Shown here: positions 1 through 8,765 of the stretch, piece after piece
Layout: each line of letters begins with the position of its first letter
Numbering within the stretch: the stretch's first letter is position 1
NCBI RefSeq assembly: GCF_016834655.1
Contig: NZ_JAENHP010000006.1
Span: 186,001-250,000, forward strand
Direction of reading: 5' to 3'
From: Paractinoplanes ovalisporus
GTDB taxonomy: Bacteria; Actinomycetota; Actinomycetes; Mycobacteriales; Micromonosporaceae
Length of the DNA stretch: 64,000 bases
Notes under the pieces: model-generated
Database searches by the model: none
What the model was told of the DNA's origin: nothing
Seen by the model: the letters and a program-made list of their open reading frames with translations, nothing else
Program-made: the position numbers and the translations under genes

Positions 1-364
1 GGTCATCAAGGACGGCCGCTTCGGCCCCTATGTCACCGACGGCGAATACAACGCGTCGCTGCGCGGCGACCAGACCCCCGAGAACCTGACGATCGAGCAG
101 GCCTCGGAGATGCTGGCCGAGAAGCGGGCCAAGGGTCCGGCGCCGAAGAAGCGGACGGCCAAGAAGGCGCCCGCCAAGGCCGCCGGCGAGACGGCCGCGA
201 AGAAGGCTCCGGCCAAGAAGGCGGCGGCGAAGAAGGCCACGCCCGCCAAGAAGGCCGTGGCGAAGAAGGCGACGCCCGCCAAGAAGGCCACGCCGGCCAA
301 GAACGCGGCTCCGGCCGCCGCCAAGAAGACGGCGCCGGCCAAAGCAACGGCGAGCGCGGAGTAA
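1..364 (+). CDS. topA: DNA topoisomerase I, C-terminal end (partial)
   Basis: Last 120 residues of the type IA topoisomerase that relaxes negatively supercoiled DNA; the 5' part lies outside the window and the reading frame begins at base 2. The first visible residues (DGRFGPYVTDGEYNASLR, then TIEQASEMLAEKRAKGP) are the usual last conserved repeat of actinobacterial TopA. From about base 140 to the TAA stop follows a tail of roughly 70 residues built from PAKKA / AAKKA units with no acidic stretches. Such basic tails are known in actinobacterial TopA and are linked to DNA binding and processivity. The neighbouring gene converges on it with only 7 bp between the stops. The tmk-type and holB genes downstream fit the usual topA neighbourhood, although another block is inserted between them here. 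Confidence 0.93.
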   Translation, partial: VIKDGRFGPYVTDGEYNASLRGDQTPENLTIEQASEMLAEKRAKGPAPKKRTAKKAPAKAAGETAAKKAPAKKAAAKKATPAKKAVAKKATPAKKATPAKNAAPAAAKKTAPAKATASAE

Positions 365-371
365 ATAAGGT

Positions 372-1673
372 CTAGGCTCCGAGCACCCGGTCCAGGTAGT
401 CGTTGGTGAACACCCGGGCCGGGTCGAGCCGGTCGCGCACGGCCACGAAGTCGTCGAACTTCGGATAGACCGGGCGCAGATCCTCGGCCGTACGGTAATG
501 CAGTTTGCCCCAGTGCGGCCGCCCGCCGAGCGGCTGGCAGACCGCCTCGAACGCGCGGAAGTACGGCTCGTAGGGCGCCCCGGTGAACTGGTGCACCGCC
601 ACGTAAGCCGATTCGCGCCCGTAGCCGTGCGAGAGCCAGACGTCATCGGGGCCGGTGAACCGCACCTCGACCGGGAACTGGATCTTGAACGGCAGGCCGT
701 CGATGATCCGGGGCAGCGCGTCGAGCACCTCGGGCAAAGCCTCGCGCGGGATCTCGTACTCCATCTCGGTGAAGTGGACCCGCCGCGGCGTGCAGAAGAC
801 CCGGTCGGAGCGCTCGGTGTAGGTGCGGGCGGTGAGCGCGCGGGCGGCGATCGACTGGACGGTGGGGACGACCGCCGGCACCCGGCGACCCAGCTTGCAG
901 ACGCCCTGCCAGACCGTGTTGGCCAGGAACTCGTCGTCCATCCAGCCCCGGAACGACGACAGCGGCCGGTCGTTCTCGGCCACCTTGTTGTTCCGCTTGA
1001 GCTGGGCCCGGTCGGTGTACGGGTACCAGTAGAACTCGACGTGCTCATTGCTCGGGATCCACTCGCCGAGCCCGGCCAGCACGTCGGCCAGCGCCATCGG
1101 CCGCTCGTCGGCCAGCAGCGTGAACGCCGGCACGCAGCGCAACGTCACCTCGACGAGAATCCCCAGAGCGCCGATCCCGAGCCGTACGGCGGGAAAGATC
1201 TCGTCGTCCTTGCTCACCGTGAGCACTTCGCCCGAGGCGGTGACCAGCGTGACCGCCTCGACACAGGTCGCCAGGGTGCAGTGGTTCGCGCCGGTGCCGT
1301 GCGTACCGGTGGAAATGGCTCCGGAAATCGTCTGGGCGTCGATGTCACCGAGGTTGGGCATGGCCAGGCCGTGCTGGGCCAGGATCTCGTTGAGCTTCCA
1401 CAGCGGCATCCCGGCCTGCACCGTGACCAGCGGACCGTCGACCGAGACGAGGTCGGTGAGCTGGTGCATGAGCATCCGCTGGTCGTTCGCGACCGCGATG
1501 TCGGTGAAGGAGTGGCCGCTGCCGACGACCTTGACCCGGCGTCCGGTTTCCGACGCCACCTTGACGTGGCCGACCACCTCGTCGACAGTGCCAGGGGTCA
1601 GGACGTCTACGGCGAGTGACTGCTGGTTGCCGCCCCAATTGATCCACCGACGGGCGTTCCGGGGAGTAGTCAT
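372..1673 (-). CDS. FAD-dependent sugar-lactone oxidase (D-arabinono-1,4-lactone oxidase family)
   Basis: 433-residue oxidoreductase of the aldonolactone oxidase / alditol oxidase family, expected to oxidise a sugar lactone or polyol with FAD. The N-terminal half is an FAD-binding PCMH domain with GSGHSFTD at residues 51-58; in relatives the histidine of this motif (His54) can carry the flavin covalently. A TISGAISTGTHGTG stretch follows near residue 115. The C-terminal half is an ALO domain with the HWGK motif near residue 387, conserved in L-gulono- and D-arabinono-lactone oxidases. Length is normal. The ATG start has a GGAGGA-like sequence about 10 bases upstream. It is divergent from the TetR gene at 1788 (114 bp between them), so regulation by that TetR is plausible. 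The true substrate cannot be read from sequence. Confidence 0.88.
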   Translation of the reverse strand: MTTPRNARRWINWGGNQQSLAVDVLTPGTVDEVVGHVKVASETGRRVKVVGSGHSFTDIAVANDQRMLMHQLTDLVSVDGPLVTVQAGMPLWKLNEILAQHGLAMPNLGDIDAQTISGAISTGTHGTGANHCTLATCVEAVTLVTASGEVLTVSKDDEIFPAVRLGIGALGILVEVTLRCVPAFTLLADERPMALADVLAGLGEWIPSNEHVEFYWYPYTDRAQLKRNNKVAENDRPLSSFRGWMDDEFLANTVWQGVCKLGRRVPAVVPTVQSIAARALTARTYTERSDRVFCTPRRVHFTEMEYEIPREALPEVLDALPRIIDGLPFKIQFPVEVRFTGPDDVWLSHGYGRESAYVAVHQFTGAPYEPYFRAFEAVCQPLGGRPHWGKLHYRTAEDLRPVYPKFDDFVAVRDRLDPARVFTNDYLDRVLGA

Positions 1674-1787
1674 TCAGGCTTTGTCCTCCGTACGAGCGGA
1701 CACCGGCACCGCGCGTCCCGTCGATGCCCCTCGCTCGTTGATCCGAGTAACGTTCCGATTATCACTGCTGAGAGGGAGTGGCGACGC

Positions 1788-2417
1788 GTGTCGACACCAA
1801 CCGTCACCACCGGGCCGCTGCGGCGTGTCCCGGTGCAGGGCAGAAGCGTTGCCCGGGTCCAGCGCATGCTCGACGCCTGCGCCGAGCTCGTGGACGAGGT
1901 CGGCTATGAGGGCCTGACCACCACGCTTCTGGCCGAGCGCGCCGAGGTCGCCATCGGCTCGGTCTACCAGTTCTTCCCCGACAAGAGGGCGATCGTCCAG
2001 GCACTGGCGATGCGCAACATGGATGCGTACCTCCAGGGTCTGTCCGACCGGTTCGGCAGCGAGACGTTCGCCCACTGGTGGGACGGCGTCGACGCGGCGA
2101 TCGACATCTTCATCCAGATGCACCGCTCGGTGCCCGGCTTCCGCACGCTGCACTTCGGTGACGTGGTCGACGTGCACCTGCTCGACATCGAACGCGACAA
2201 CAACGCGGTCATCGCCGAGCGCCTGGCCGAGCTTCTGGTCGATCAGTTCCAGCTGATGGACCGGGCTCGCCTGCGGTTCTCGCTGGAGATCTCGGTGGAG
2301 GCGGCGGACGCGCTGATCAAGCTGGCGTTCCGGCGCGACCAGAACGGCGACGAGTCCGTTCTGACCGAGGCCAAGGCGCTGATCCGGGAATACCTGCACC
2401 GCGCCGTGACCAACTGA
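1788..2417 (+). CDS. TetR family transcriptional regulator
   Basis: 209-residue TetR-type repressor. The N-terminal helix-turn-helix domain covers about residues 20-75, with the family signature around TTLLAERAEVAIGSVYQFF and the usual PDK(R)A continuation. The rest is a helical ligand-binding domain with no recognisable specificity. The GTG start is preceded by GAGAGGGAG. It lies between two divergently or convergently placed metabolic genes: the lactone oxidase (372-1673) is divergent from it, and the PLP enzyme (2422-3627) converges on it with 4 bp between stops. Control of the lactone oxidase promoter in the 114-bp gap is the simplest inference; no clean palindrome that I could defend is present there. 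Confidence 0.88.
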   Translation: MSTPTVTTGPLRRVPVQGRSVARVQRMLDACAELVDEVGYEGLTTTLLAERAEVAIGSVYQFFPDKRAIVQALAMRNMDAYLQGLSDRFGSETFAHWWDGVDAAIDIFIQMHRSVPGFRTLHFGDVVDVHLLDIERDNNAVIAERLAELLVDQFQLMDRARLRFSLEISVEAADALIKLAFRRDQNGDESVLTEAKALIREYLHRAVTN

Positions 2418-2421
2418 ACGG

Positions 2422-3627
2422 TCACCCGAGGAAAGCATGACCCTCTCCCCGGTACGTCGGGGCCGGCGTCGCTGACTCGCCGTCGACCAGCTGAAGCTCG
2501 TTGACGTGCTCGCACAGCTCGCCGGCCTTGGCGTGACGGAACCAGACCCGGTCGCCCGGCCGCAGCGTGCTCGCGACGTCGCCGACCAGCGGCGTCTGCA
2601 CCTCGCCCGGGCCCTCGTCGGGCTTGAACCTGAGGCCCTCGGGCAGCCACGGGGTGGGCTGCCGGGACGTCTCGGCCGGTCCCGACGCGATCCAGCCCCC
2701 GCCCAGCACGGTCGCGATCCGCGGCGCCGGGCGGCGCACCACACTGAGCGCGAAGAACGCGGCCGGGGTCGGGCGCCACGCGGAATAGGCGTCGAACAGC
2801 GTCGGGCCGTACAGGCCGGAACCCGCCGTGACCTCGGTGACCACCGGGTCGGCGCCGGTCGCGGCCACGCTGCCGGTGCCGCCGGCGTTGACGAACTCCA
2901 GGTCGGCGTGCTCGCGGACGGCTTTGACGGCCTCGGTGCGCCGCCGCACGATCTCGGGGAACGAGCGCGACTGCATCAGGCGGATCGCGCGGCCCCGCAG
3001 CGCCCGGCCGGGCGGCAGGTCACCCAGTCCGGCGATCTGAGCCTCGTACGACATCATCCCGACCAGCCGGAACCCGGGGCGCGCGGTGAGGCGTCGAGCC
3101 AGCGCCGAGGCCTGCCCGGCGGAGTGGACGGGGGAGCGGCGCACGCCGACATGCAACCCGCCGGCGGGACGCCACGACGAGTCGAGATCCAGACACAGCC
3201 GTACGGCGGGACGGTCGCCCGGCGGAGTGACCTGATCCACCAGATCGAGGTGCGACGGGTGGTCCACCATGATCGAGATGGCGTCGGCCAGCTTGGTGTC
3301 GGTGGTCAGCTCGCGCAGCGCGGTGCGGTCGACCGACGGGTACGCCACCAGCACGTCATCGGTCAGACCGGAGCGCACGAGCCAGATCGCCTCGGGCAGT
3401 GTGTATGCCATGACGCCGCGCCAGCCGGGCCGGGCGAGAACGCGTTCCAGCAGCGTACGGCAGCGAACCGACTTGCTCGCCACGCGCAGCGGCTTGCCGT
3501 GGGCGCGGGCCACCAGCTGATCGGCGTTGTCGTCGAAGGCCGCCAGGTCGACCGCCGCCACGGGCGTCTCGAGATGGGCCGTGGCCCGGTCGAGCCGCTT
3601 TTGCAACGCCTTGCGTTCCTCGATCAC
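2422..3627 (-). CDS. PLP-dependent amino acid deaminase/aldolase (alanine racemase N-terminal fold)
   Basis: 401-residue fold-type III PLP enzyme related to D-threonine aldolase and D-serine dehydratase. The PLP lysine is most likely Lys52 in RVASKSVRC, at the end of the first beta strand of the TIM barrel. The C-terminal beta domain contains GDRVWFRHAKAGELCEH, the region where relatives bind a divalent metal through His and Cys/Asp. These proteins are usually annotated amino acid deaminase/aldolase in actinobacteria and often sit beside a D-arabinono-1,4-lactone oxidase, as here. The GTG start lacks a clear ribosome binding site. The substrate is unknown; a D-amino acid or beta-hydroxy amino acid is an inference from the family. 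Confidence 0.82.
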   Translation of the reverse strand: MIEERKALQKRLDRATAHLETPVAAVDLAAFDDNADQLVARAHGKPLRVASKSVRCRTLLERVLARPGWRGVMAYTLPEAIWLVRSGLTDDVLVAYPSVDRTALRELTTDTKLADAISIMVDHPSHLDLVDQVTPPGDRPAVRLCLDLDSSWRPAGGLHVGVRRSPVHSAGQASALARRLTARPGFRLVGMMSYEAQIAGLGDLPPGRALRGRAIRLMQSRSFPEIVRRRTEAVKAVREHADLEFVNAGGTGSVAATGADPVVTEVTAGSGLYGPTLFDAYSAWRPTPAAFFALSVVRRPAPRIATVLGGGWIASGPAETSRQPTPWLPEGLRFKPDEGPGEVQTPLVGDVASTLRPGDRVWFRHAKAGELCEHVNELQLVDGESATPAPTYRGEGHAFLG

Positions 3628-3723
3628 GCCCGCACCGTATCTCCGTTCCTATCAATGCGAAAGCTCTTCACTTATTCGATACCCGAACGTGGGTAAACCG
3701 GCGGCTACGACCCGCCCGATAGA

Positions 3724-6690
3724 GTGCACCCTGCGGTAATCACGGGAGGTACGGCCATCGACACCGAAAAGCGGGAAACCGGCCCGGTCGACTTGTCGGG
3801 CGCGGCGGCGCTGCGCTCGGTGCTTCGCATCCGGCCCTTCCGCCGCCTCTGGCTCGTGCTCGGCCTCGCCTCGTTCGGCGACTGGATCGGCCTGCTGGCC
3901 ACCGGCATCTTCGCCGCGGCCCAGTTCGAGAGCAGCGTCGGCCAGGGCGCGGCGTTCGGCGGCACCATCGCCGTCCGCCTGCTGCCCGCGCTGCTGCTCG
4001 GCCCGATCGCGGGCGTGTTCGCCGACCGCTTCGACCGGCGCTACACGATGGTCATCACCGACCTCATCCGGTTCGTGTTCTACGGCTCGATCCCGCTCGT
4101 CCCGCTGTTCGGCGGGTCACCGGGCGTCACCGTGCTCTGGGCGACCATCGCCACGTTCATCGGCGAGACCATCACGCTGATCTGGATCCCGGCCAAGGAA
4201 GCCGCGGTGCCCAACCTCATCCCGAAGTCGCGGATCGAGGTCTCCAACCAGCTCACGCTCGTCACCACGTACGGCATCACGCCGATCCTGGCCGCGCTCG
4301 CGCTCTCCGCTCTCACCGCGGGCATCCAGCAGTCCGGCGCCACCCTGCCCGACTGGGCCCAGCCCGTGCAGATCGCCCTCTATCTCAACGCGATCTCCCG
4401 GCTCGCTACTGCGCTCACCGTCTTCTTCGGCATCAAGGAGATCGGCGGCAAGAGCGCGGAACGTCAGGAAGCCGCCCAGCAGCAGAGCATGACCCGGCAA
4501 TTCCTCGACGGCTGGAAATACATCGGGACCACCCCCCTCGTACGGGGTCTGGTGCTCGGCATCTTCGGCGCGTTCGCGGCCGGCGGCGTGGTGATCGGCG
4601 CCGCCAAGACGTTCGCGACCTCGCTGGGCGCCGGTGAAGCCGCGTTCTACCTGCTCTTCGGCACCATCTTCATGGGCCTGGCGGTCGGCATCGGCCTCGG
4701 CCCGATGATCATCCGGGACCTGTCCCGCCGTCGCTGGTTCGGCATGAGCATCGTGCTGGCCAGCGGCTCGGTGATGTTCCTGGGCGTGGCCTTCCACCTG
4801 TCCATGGCCCTGGTCGGCGCGCTGCTGGTCGGCGCCGGCGCGGGCATGGCGTTCCTGGCCGGCACCACTCTTCTCTACGGCGAGGTCGACGACGCCGTAC
4901 GGGGAAGGGTCTTCGCCGTTGTCCAGATCGGCGTGCGGATGGTGTTGCTGCTCGCCATCACGCTCTCCGGTTTCCTCGTCGGCCTGGGCAGTTCCCGCCG
5001 CGTCGAACTGGGCGTCGTGCATTTCGACGTCTCCTCGACCCGCGTGTTGCTGCTGGTCGCGGGCGCGATCGGCGTGTTCGTCGGCATCGGCTCGTTCCGC
5101 CAGATGGACGACAAGCGCGGCGTGCCGGTCCTGGCCGACCTGTGGGGCTCGCTGCGCGGCCGTCCGCTGGCCCCCGACGAGCAGTTCGTGCGCAGCGGCG
5201 TCTTCGTGGTCTTCGAAGGCGGCGAGGGCGCGGGCAAGTCGACCCAGGTCACCCGGCTCGCCGGGCTCCTGCAGGCCGAGGGTCGCGACGTGGTGGTCAC
5301 CCGCGAGCCCGGCGCCACCGATGTCGGGGCGCGCATCCGCCACCTGGTGCTCGACAAGAGCGAGGCCCCGTCGGCGCGGGCCGAGGCGCTGCTCTACGCG
5401 GCCGACCGAGCCCACCACGTGGCGACGGTGGTGCGGCCCGCCCTGGCCCGGGGCGCGGTGGTGATCAGCGACCGTTACGTGGACTCCTCCCTGGCCTACC
5501 AGGGCGCCGGCCGCACGCTGCCGGTCGCCGAGATCTCGTGGTTGTCGTCGTGGGCCACCGGCGGCCTGAAGCCCGACCTGGTGGTGCTGCTCGACGTCGA
5601 CCCCGGAGTGGGCCTCAACCGGGTGGACTCGCGCGGCGAGGGCACAGACCGCCTGGAGAGCGAGTCCCGGTCGTTCCACGAGCGGGTGCGATACGCCTTC
5701 CTCGACCTGGCCGCCGCCGACCCGAAGCGTTACCTGGTGCTCGACGCGGCGCGGCCGCTCGAAGAGATCACCGACGCGGTGGAGACCCGTCTGGCCGGCC
5801 TGCTGGGAGCGAACGAGCCCAGCCATCCCGCGCCGGCCTCGACCGACCTGCCGCCGGAGCCCGATTTCGACGCCCCCGACCTGACCACACCGCCCGACCG
5901 CCGAACCGGCCCCACCGACCGCCGCGGCGCCGATCAGCCGACCACCGACTTGTTCGCTCCCACCGAGCCGGTCCCCGCCCCGACACCCCTGACCCCGACC
6001 ACACCGGCCGCGTCTCCGGCCGCCTCAGTTTCGGATGGCCCGGTTGCGGACGGCCGGGTTGCGGGCGGCCCGGTTGCGAATGGCATGGCCGGAGACGGCT
6101 CGGTTGAGGCTGCCCTTGTTGCGGACGCCCCCACGCAGCCGATCCCGGCGGCCGAGGTAACCCAGCCCGTCGAGCCCCGCCCGTCGGTCGACGCCACCCA
6201 GCCGATCGATTCCCGCTCAGCCGCTGACCTGACGCAGCCGATCGACCCCGGTTCGGTAGCCGAGGCCACCCAGCCAGGCGAAGCGGGTTCGACGCGCGAC
6301 GCCACGCGGCCGATCGATTCCCGCGCGGTGGTCGAGGCCACTCAGCCGATCGAGTCCCGTCCGGCCGTTGACGTCACGCAACCGGTCGACCCTGGCTCGG
6401 TGGCCCCGGCCACCCAGCCGAGCGAAGCGGGTTCGACGCGCGACGCCGCGGATGCCACGCAGCGGATCGATGCCGGGTCGACGCGGGATGCCACGCACCC
6501 GACCGGATCCCGTTCCGCCGGTGACGTTGCTGACTCCTCGCGGCCGGCCCCGTCGAACGCCGACGAACGCCCCCGCCACCACGCCAACGGCCGCGACGAG
6601 GAGCCGCCGCTCGAAGAGATGGCGGAACTGCTCGGCATCAACGACGACGAGACCCCGGACGGCCCCAACCGCTACAGCGGCCGTCGCTGA
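3724..6690 (+). CDS. tmk: MFS membrane domain fused to thymidylate kinase
   Basis: About 988-residue fusion. Residues ~25-460 form an MFS-type domain with about 12 hydrophobic segments, beginning FRRLWLVLGLASFGDWIG. Residues ~490-705 are a complete thymidylate kinase: P-loop GGEGAGKST near residue 500, TREPG, and DRYVDSSLAYQG near residue 582. It should phosphorylate dTMP to dTDP at the membrane. The last ~280 residues are disordered Pro/Thr-rich sequence with many TQPID-like units. The same fusion is known in actinobacteria next to topA (I recall SCO3542 of Streptomyces coelicolor). Start is uncertain: the open frame begins at GTG 3724 without a ribosome site, whereas GGGAGG at 3744-3749 is ideally spaced before an ATC codon at 3757. 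What the MFS domain transports, if anything, is unknown. Confidence 0.88.
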   Translation: MHPAVITGGTAIDTEKRETGPVDLSGAAALRSVLRIRPFRRLWLVLGLASFGDWIGLLATGIFAAAQFESSVGQGAAFGGTIAVRLLPALLLGPIAGVFADRFDRRYTMVITDLIRFVFYGSIPLVPLFGGSPGVTVLWATIATFIGETITLIWIPAKEAAVPNLIPKSRIEVSNQLTLVTTYGITPILAALALSALTAGIQQSGATLPDWAQPVQIALYLNAISRLATALTVFFGIKEIGGKSAERQEAAQQQSMTRQFLDGWKYIGTTPLVRGLVLGIFGAFAAGGVVIGAAKTFATSLGAGEAAFYLLFGTIFMGLAVGIGLGPMIIRDLSRRRWFGMSIVLASGSVMFLGVAFHLSMALVGALLVGAGAGMAFLAGTTLLYGEVDDAVRGRVFAVVQIGVRMVLLLAITLSGFLVGLGSSRRVELGVVHFDVSSTRVLLLVAGAIGVFVGIGSFRQMDDKRGVPVLADLWGSLRGRPLAPDEQFVRSGVFVVFEGGEGAGKSTQVTRLAGLLQAEGRDVVVTREPGATDVGARIRHLVLDKSEAPSARAEALLYAADRAHHVATVVRPALARGAVVISDRYVDSSLAYQGAGRTLPVAEISWLSSWATGGLKPDLVVLLDVDPGVGLNRVDSRGEGTDRLESESRSFHERVRYAFLDLAAADPKRYLVLDAARPLEEITDAVETRLAGLLGANEPSHPAPASTDLPPEPDFDAPDLTTPPDRRTGPTDRRGADQPTTDLFAPTEPVPAPTPLTPTTPAASPAASVSDGPVADGRVAGGPVANGMAGDGSVEAALVADAPTQPIPAAEVTQPVEPRPSVDATQPIDSRSAADLTQPIDPGSVAEATQPGEAGSTRDATRPIDSRAVVEATQPIESRPAVDVTQPVDPGSVAPATQPSEAGSTRDAADATQRIDAGSTRDATHPTGSRSAGDVADSSRPAPSNADERPRHHANGRDEEPPLEEMAELLGINDDETPDGPNRYSGRR

Positions 6691-7079
6691 CCTCTCGCTT
6701 CTCCCGCACGACCGTCCGGAGGGACGCGTGCGCCGTTTCGGACTGATTGGCCCAGCGGACCACGGCGTCCCGTTGACCACCAGCACCCAGGCCGAGATGC
6801 GGCCCGACGAACCGGGAACCACCGTCTTGGCCGCCCACATCACCAGGGCCAGCTGCAGACTTCTACAGCCCCACCACTTCCGGCGACGGCTGCGTCCCCG
6901 ATGACGCCGGGTCAGCCGCGCAAGGGCGAAGTGTTGTTACTCCCTGCTCTCGCCCCGCCAGCGGTGCGGTGACCTGGCCGACGAGGCGGTGCGAGCCCGG
7001 TCGGTGACCGTCGGCATCGGTGTCGCCCGCGTTGCCGGCCCGAAGCTGTGCCGTCGGCTGCGTCTCGGACGGCGGTGGG
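6691..7079. other. 389-bp intergenic region between convergent tmk fusion and holB
   Basis: No supported gene. Short open frames on both strands give no recognisable protein and do not show the third-position GC pattern of the neighbours. The 13-mer at the end of holB (GCGCGGCTGACCC, minus strand, near 7075-7087) recurs near 6911-6923, which could mark a small duplication. I see no convincing terminator with a T-run. Confidence 0.5.
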
Positions 7080-8273
7080 TCAGCCGCGCCAGAGGGTCAG
7101 CATCATGGCCTCCACGGCGATCTCGGGCTTGACGTTTTCGTCGATGGCCTGGCGGCAGGCCAGCACGGCCTCGAGGCGGCGCAAGGCACTCTCGGGGGAC
7201 CAGCGGCCGGCCGCGGCCTCGGACTGGGCGGCCACGTCGGTGTGCACGACGCTGACCGGTGCGCGCATGTTCGTGACGAGGACGTCGCGGTAGAAGCCGG
7301 CCAGGTCGACCAGCGCACGGTCGAGCGCGTCGCGTTTCGAGCGGGTGGCCCGTGACTTCTGGCGGCGCTCCAGGTCTTTGATCTGGCCGGCGGCGCCGCG
7401 CATCGCGCCCGCCGCGCCCCGGCCCGTGCCGCCGGCGCCGAGCGCCTGTTCGAGGGAGGCCCGCTCGGCTGCGTCGGTCTCGACCAGCTGCTCGGCCGCC
7501 TCGGCCTCGGCCGCCTTGATCAGCGCGCTGGCCGCCTCGAAGCAGGCACCCACCCCGCTCAGGCGGCGCGGCACCGACAACACGGCATCGCGCCGGCCGC
7601 GGGCATCGGTGTCGTTCGCCAGGCGCTTCGCCCGGCCGACATGCCCCTGCGACGCGGCCGCCGCCCAGGCCGCCACGTCGGGCGCGATGCCGTCGCGACG
7701 GACCAGCACCTCGGCCACCGCGTCGGCCGGCGGCTGCCGCAGCGCCACCACCCGGCAGCGCGACCGGATCGTCACCGAGATGTCGTCGGGGTGGGTCGAG
7801 GGGGTGCAGAGCAGGAACACCGTGCGCGGGGGCGGCTCTTCGATCGCCTTGAGCAGCGCGTTTCCCGCCTGCTCGGTGAGGCGGTCGGCATCTTCGATCA
7901 CGACGATCTGCCACCGCCCGCCCGAGGGCGCGCTCGCCGCCCGCAGCACCAGCGCACGCATCTCGTTGACGCCGATCGACAGACCCTCGGGGACCACGAA
8001 CCTCACGTCGGCATGGGTCTTGCCCAGCGTCGTGTGGCAGCCGTGGCACTCGCCGCAGCCGATGCCACCACGCTCGCACTGCAGCGCGGCCGCGAAGGAC
8101 CGCGCGGCCACCGACCGGCCGCTGCCGGGCGGGCCCGTGAAGATCCAGGCGTGGGTCATCGCGCCCGCGGCCACCTGCTCACCGGCCACGACCCGGGCCG
8201 CGGCCGCCGCGGCCTGGCGCAGCGTGGCAACCGGCTCATTCTGGCCCACCAGATCGGCGAAGACGTCACTCAC
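7080..8273 (-). CDS. holB: DNA polymerase III delta' subunit
   Basis: 397-residue clamp-loader subunit delta'. Starting at GTG 8273 the protein begins VSDVFADLVGQ, which matches the family; an upstream ATG at 8318 would add 15 unconserved residues. AAA+ features: a degenerate P-loop GPPGSGRS (47-54) with Arg in place of the ATP-binding Lys, normal for delta' which does not hydrolyse ATP; four zinc cysteines (C66, C73, C76, C79); and the sensor stretch IEDADRLTEQAGNALLKAIE followed by a TIRSRC motif. It works with DnaX and delta to load the beta clamp. An alanine-rich insertion near residues 260-290 is longer than usual. The gene converges on the tmk fusion, and its upstream region contains two DnaA-box-like sites (8315-8342). 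Confidence 0.92.
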   Translation of the reverse strand: MSDVFADLVGQNEPVATLRQAAAAAARVVAGEQVAAGAMTHAWIFTGPPGSGRSVAARSFAAALQCERGGIGCGECHGCHTTLGKTHADVRFVVPEGLSIGVNEMRALVLRAASAPSGGRWQIVVIEDADRLTEQAGNALLKAIEEPPPRTVFLLCTPSTHPDDISVTIRSRCRVVALRQPPADAVAEVLVRRDGIAPDVAAWAAAASQGHVGRAKRLANDTDARGRRDAVLSVPRRLSGVGACFEAASALIKAAEAEAAEQLVETDAAERASLEQALGAGGTGRGAAGAMRGAAGQIKDLERRQKSRATRSKRDALDRALVDLAGFYRDVLVTNMRAPVSVVHTDVAAQSEAAAGRWSPESALRRLEAVLACRQAIDENVKPEIAVEAMMLTLWRG

Positions 8274-8314
8274 GGCACCGATGGTATTGCGCCCCACCGA
8301 CAGAAGCGCATCCG

Positions 8315-8342
8315 TCATCCACAGGCCCGGCAGTTATCCACA
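8315..8342. promoter_or_regulatory. pair of DnaA-box-like sites in the holB / YbaB-like divergent region
   Basis: TCATCCACA at 8315-8323 and the consensus nonamer TTATCCACA at 8334-8342, same orientation, 19 bp apart, inside the gap between divergent holB and the YbaB-like gene. The sequence match is direct; DnaA binding and any regulation of holB are inference. Confidence 0.5.
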
Positions 8343-8436
8343 GTGGAAAACCTGGCGTAGCGAAGGAGTCACTCTTCCGGGTACGTTCTGGTCCCGGTGC
8401 GCGACGGCGCGCTGACGCACGGTGAGGAGCCTCGGC

Positions 8437-8763
8437 ATGGCACGTGAGATCGACGAGGCGTGGATCAGCGAGGCCATCGAGAGGCATCGACGTGTGGAGC
8501 AACTGCGCGACGACTATGAACGAGCGGTCGGGTCACATCATGTCTCGGTCCACTCACCCGACGATTCGATCGAGGTCACGGTGACCGCTGCCGGCCAGAT
8601 AACCGACATCCAGATCCACGGTGGTCTGCAGCATCGCCGACCGGCCGAGTTCGCCCGCGAGCTGCAGGCCGCGGTCGCCAGTGCCGCCGAGGCCGCCCGC
8701 TGGGCCCGCGAGAAGCTGCACGACGAGATCTTCGGCCGGCTGCGGTCGCTGGGGGAGGCCTGA
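8437..8763 (+). CDS. YbaB/EbfC family protein (EspL-like)
   Basis: 108-residue protein of the YbaB/EbfC nucleoid-associated family: an N-terminal helix rich in charged residues, a central beta hairpin (HVSVHSPDDSIEVTVTAAGQITDIQIH) and a long C-terminal helix. ATG 8437 is preferred to GTG 8422 because GAGGAG lies 7 bases upstream of it. Classical ybaB sits beside dnaX/recR; this copy instead heads a three-gene operon with an EspC-like and a WxG-type protein. That recalls mycobacterial EspL, a YbaB-fold protein encoded with ESX-1 genes. A role as an ESX-associated cytosolic partner is an inference from this context; DNA binding is the alternative. Confidence 0.75.
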   Translation: MAREIDEAWISEAIERHRRVEQLRDDYERAVGSHHVSVHSPDDSIEVTVTAAGQITDIQIHGGLQHRRPAEFARELQAAVASAAEAARWAREKLHDEIFGRLRSLGEA

Positions 8764-8765
8764 GC

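Noticed and set aside
6638..6843. Minus-strand open frames between tmk and holB as a pseudogene
   Set aside because: Three frames were read on the minus strand; none gives a family I recognise, so no claim is made.
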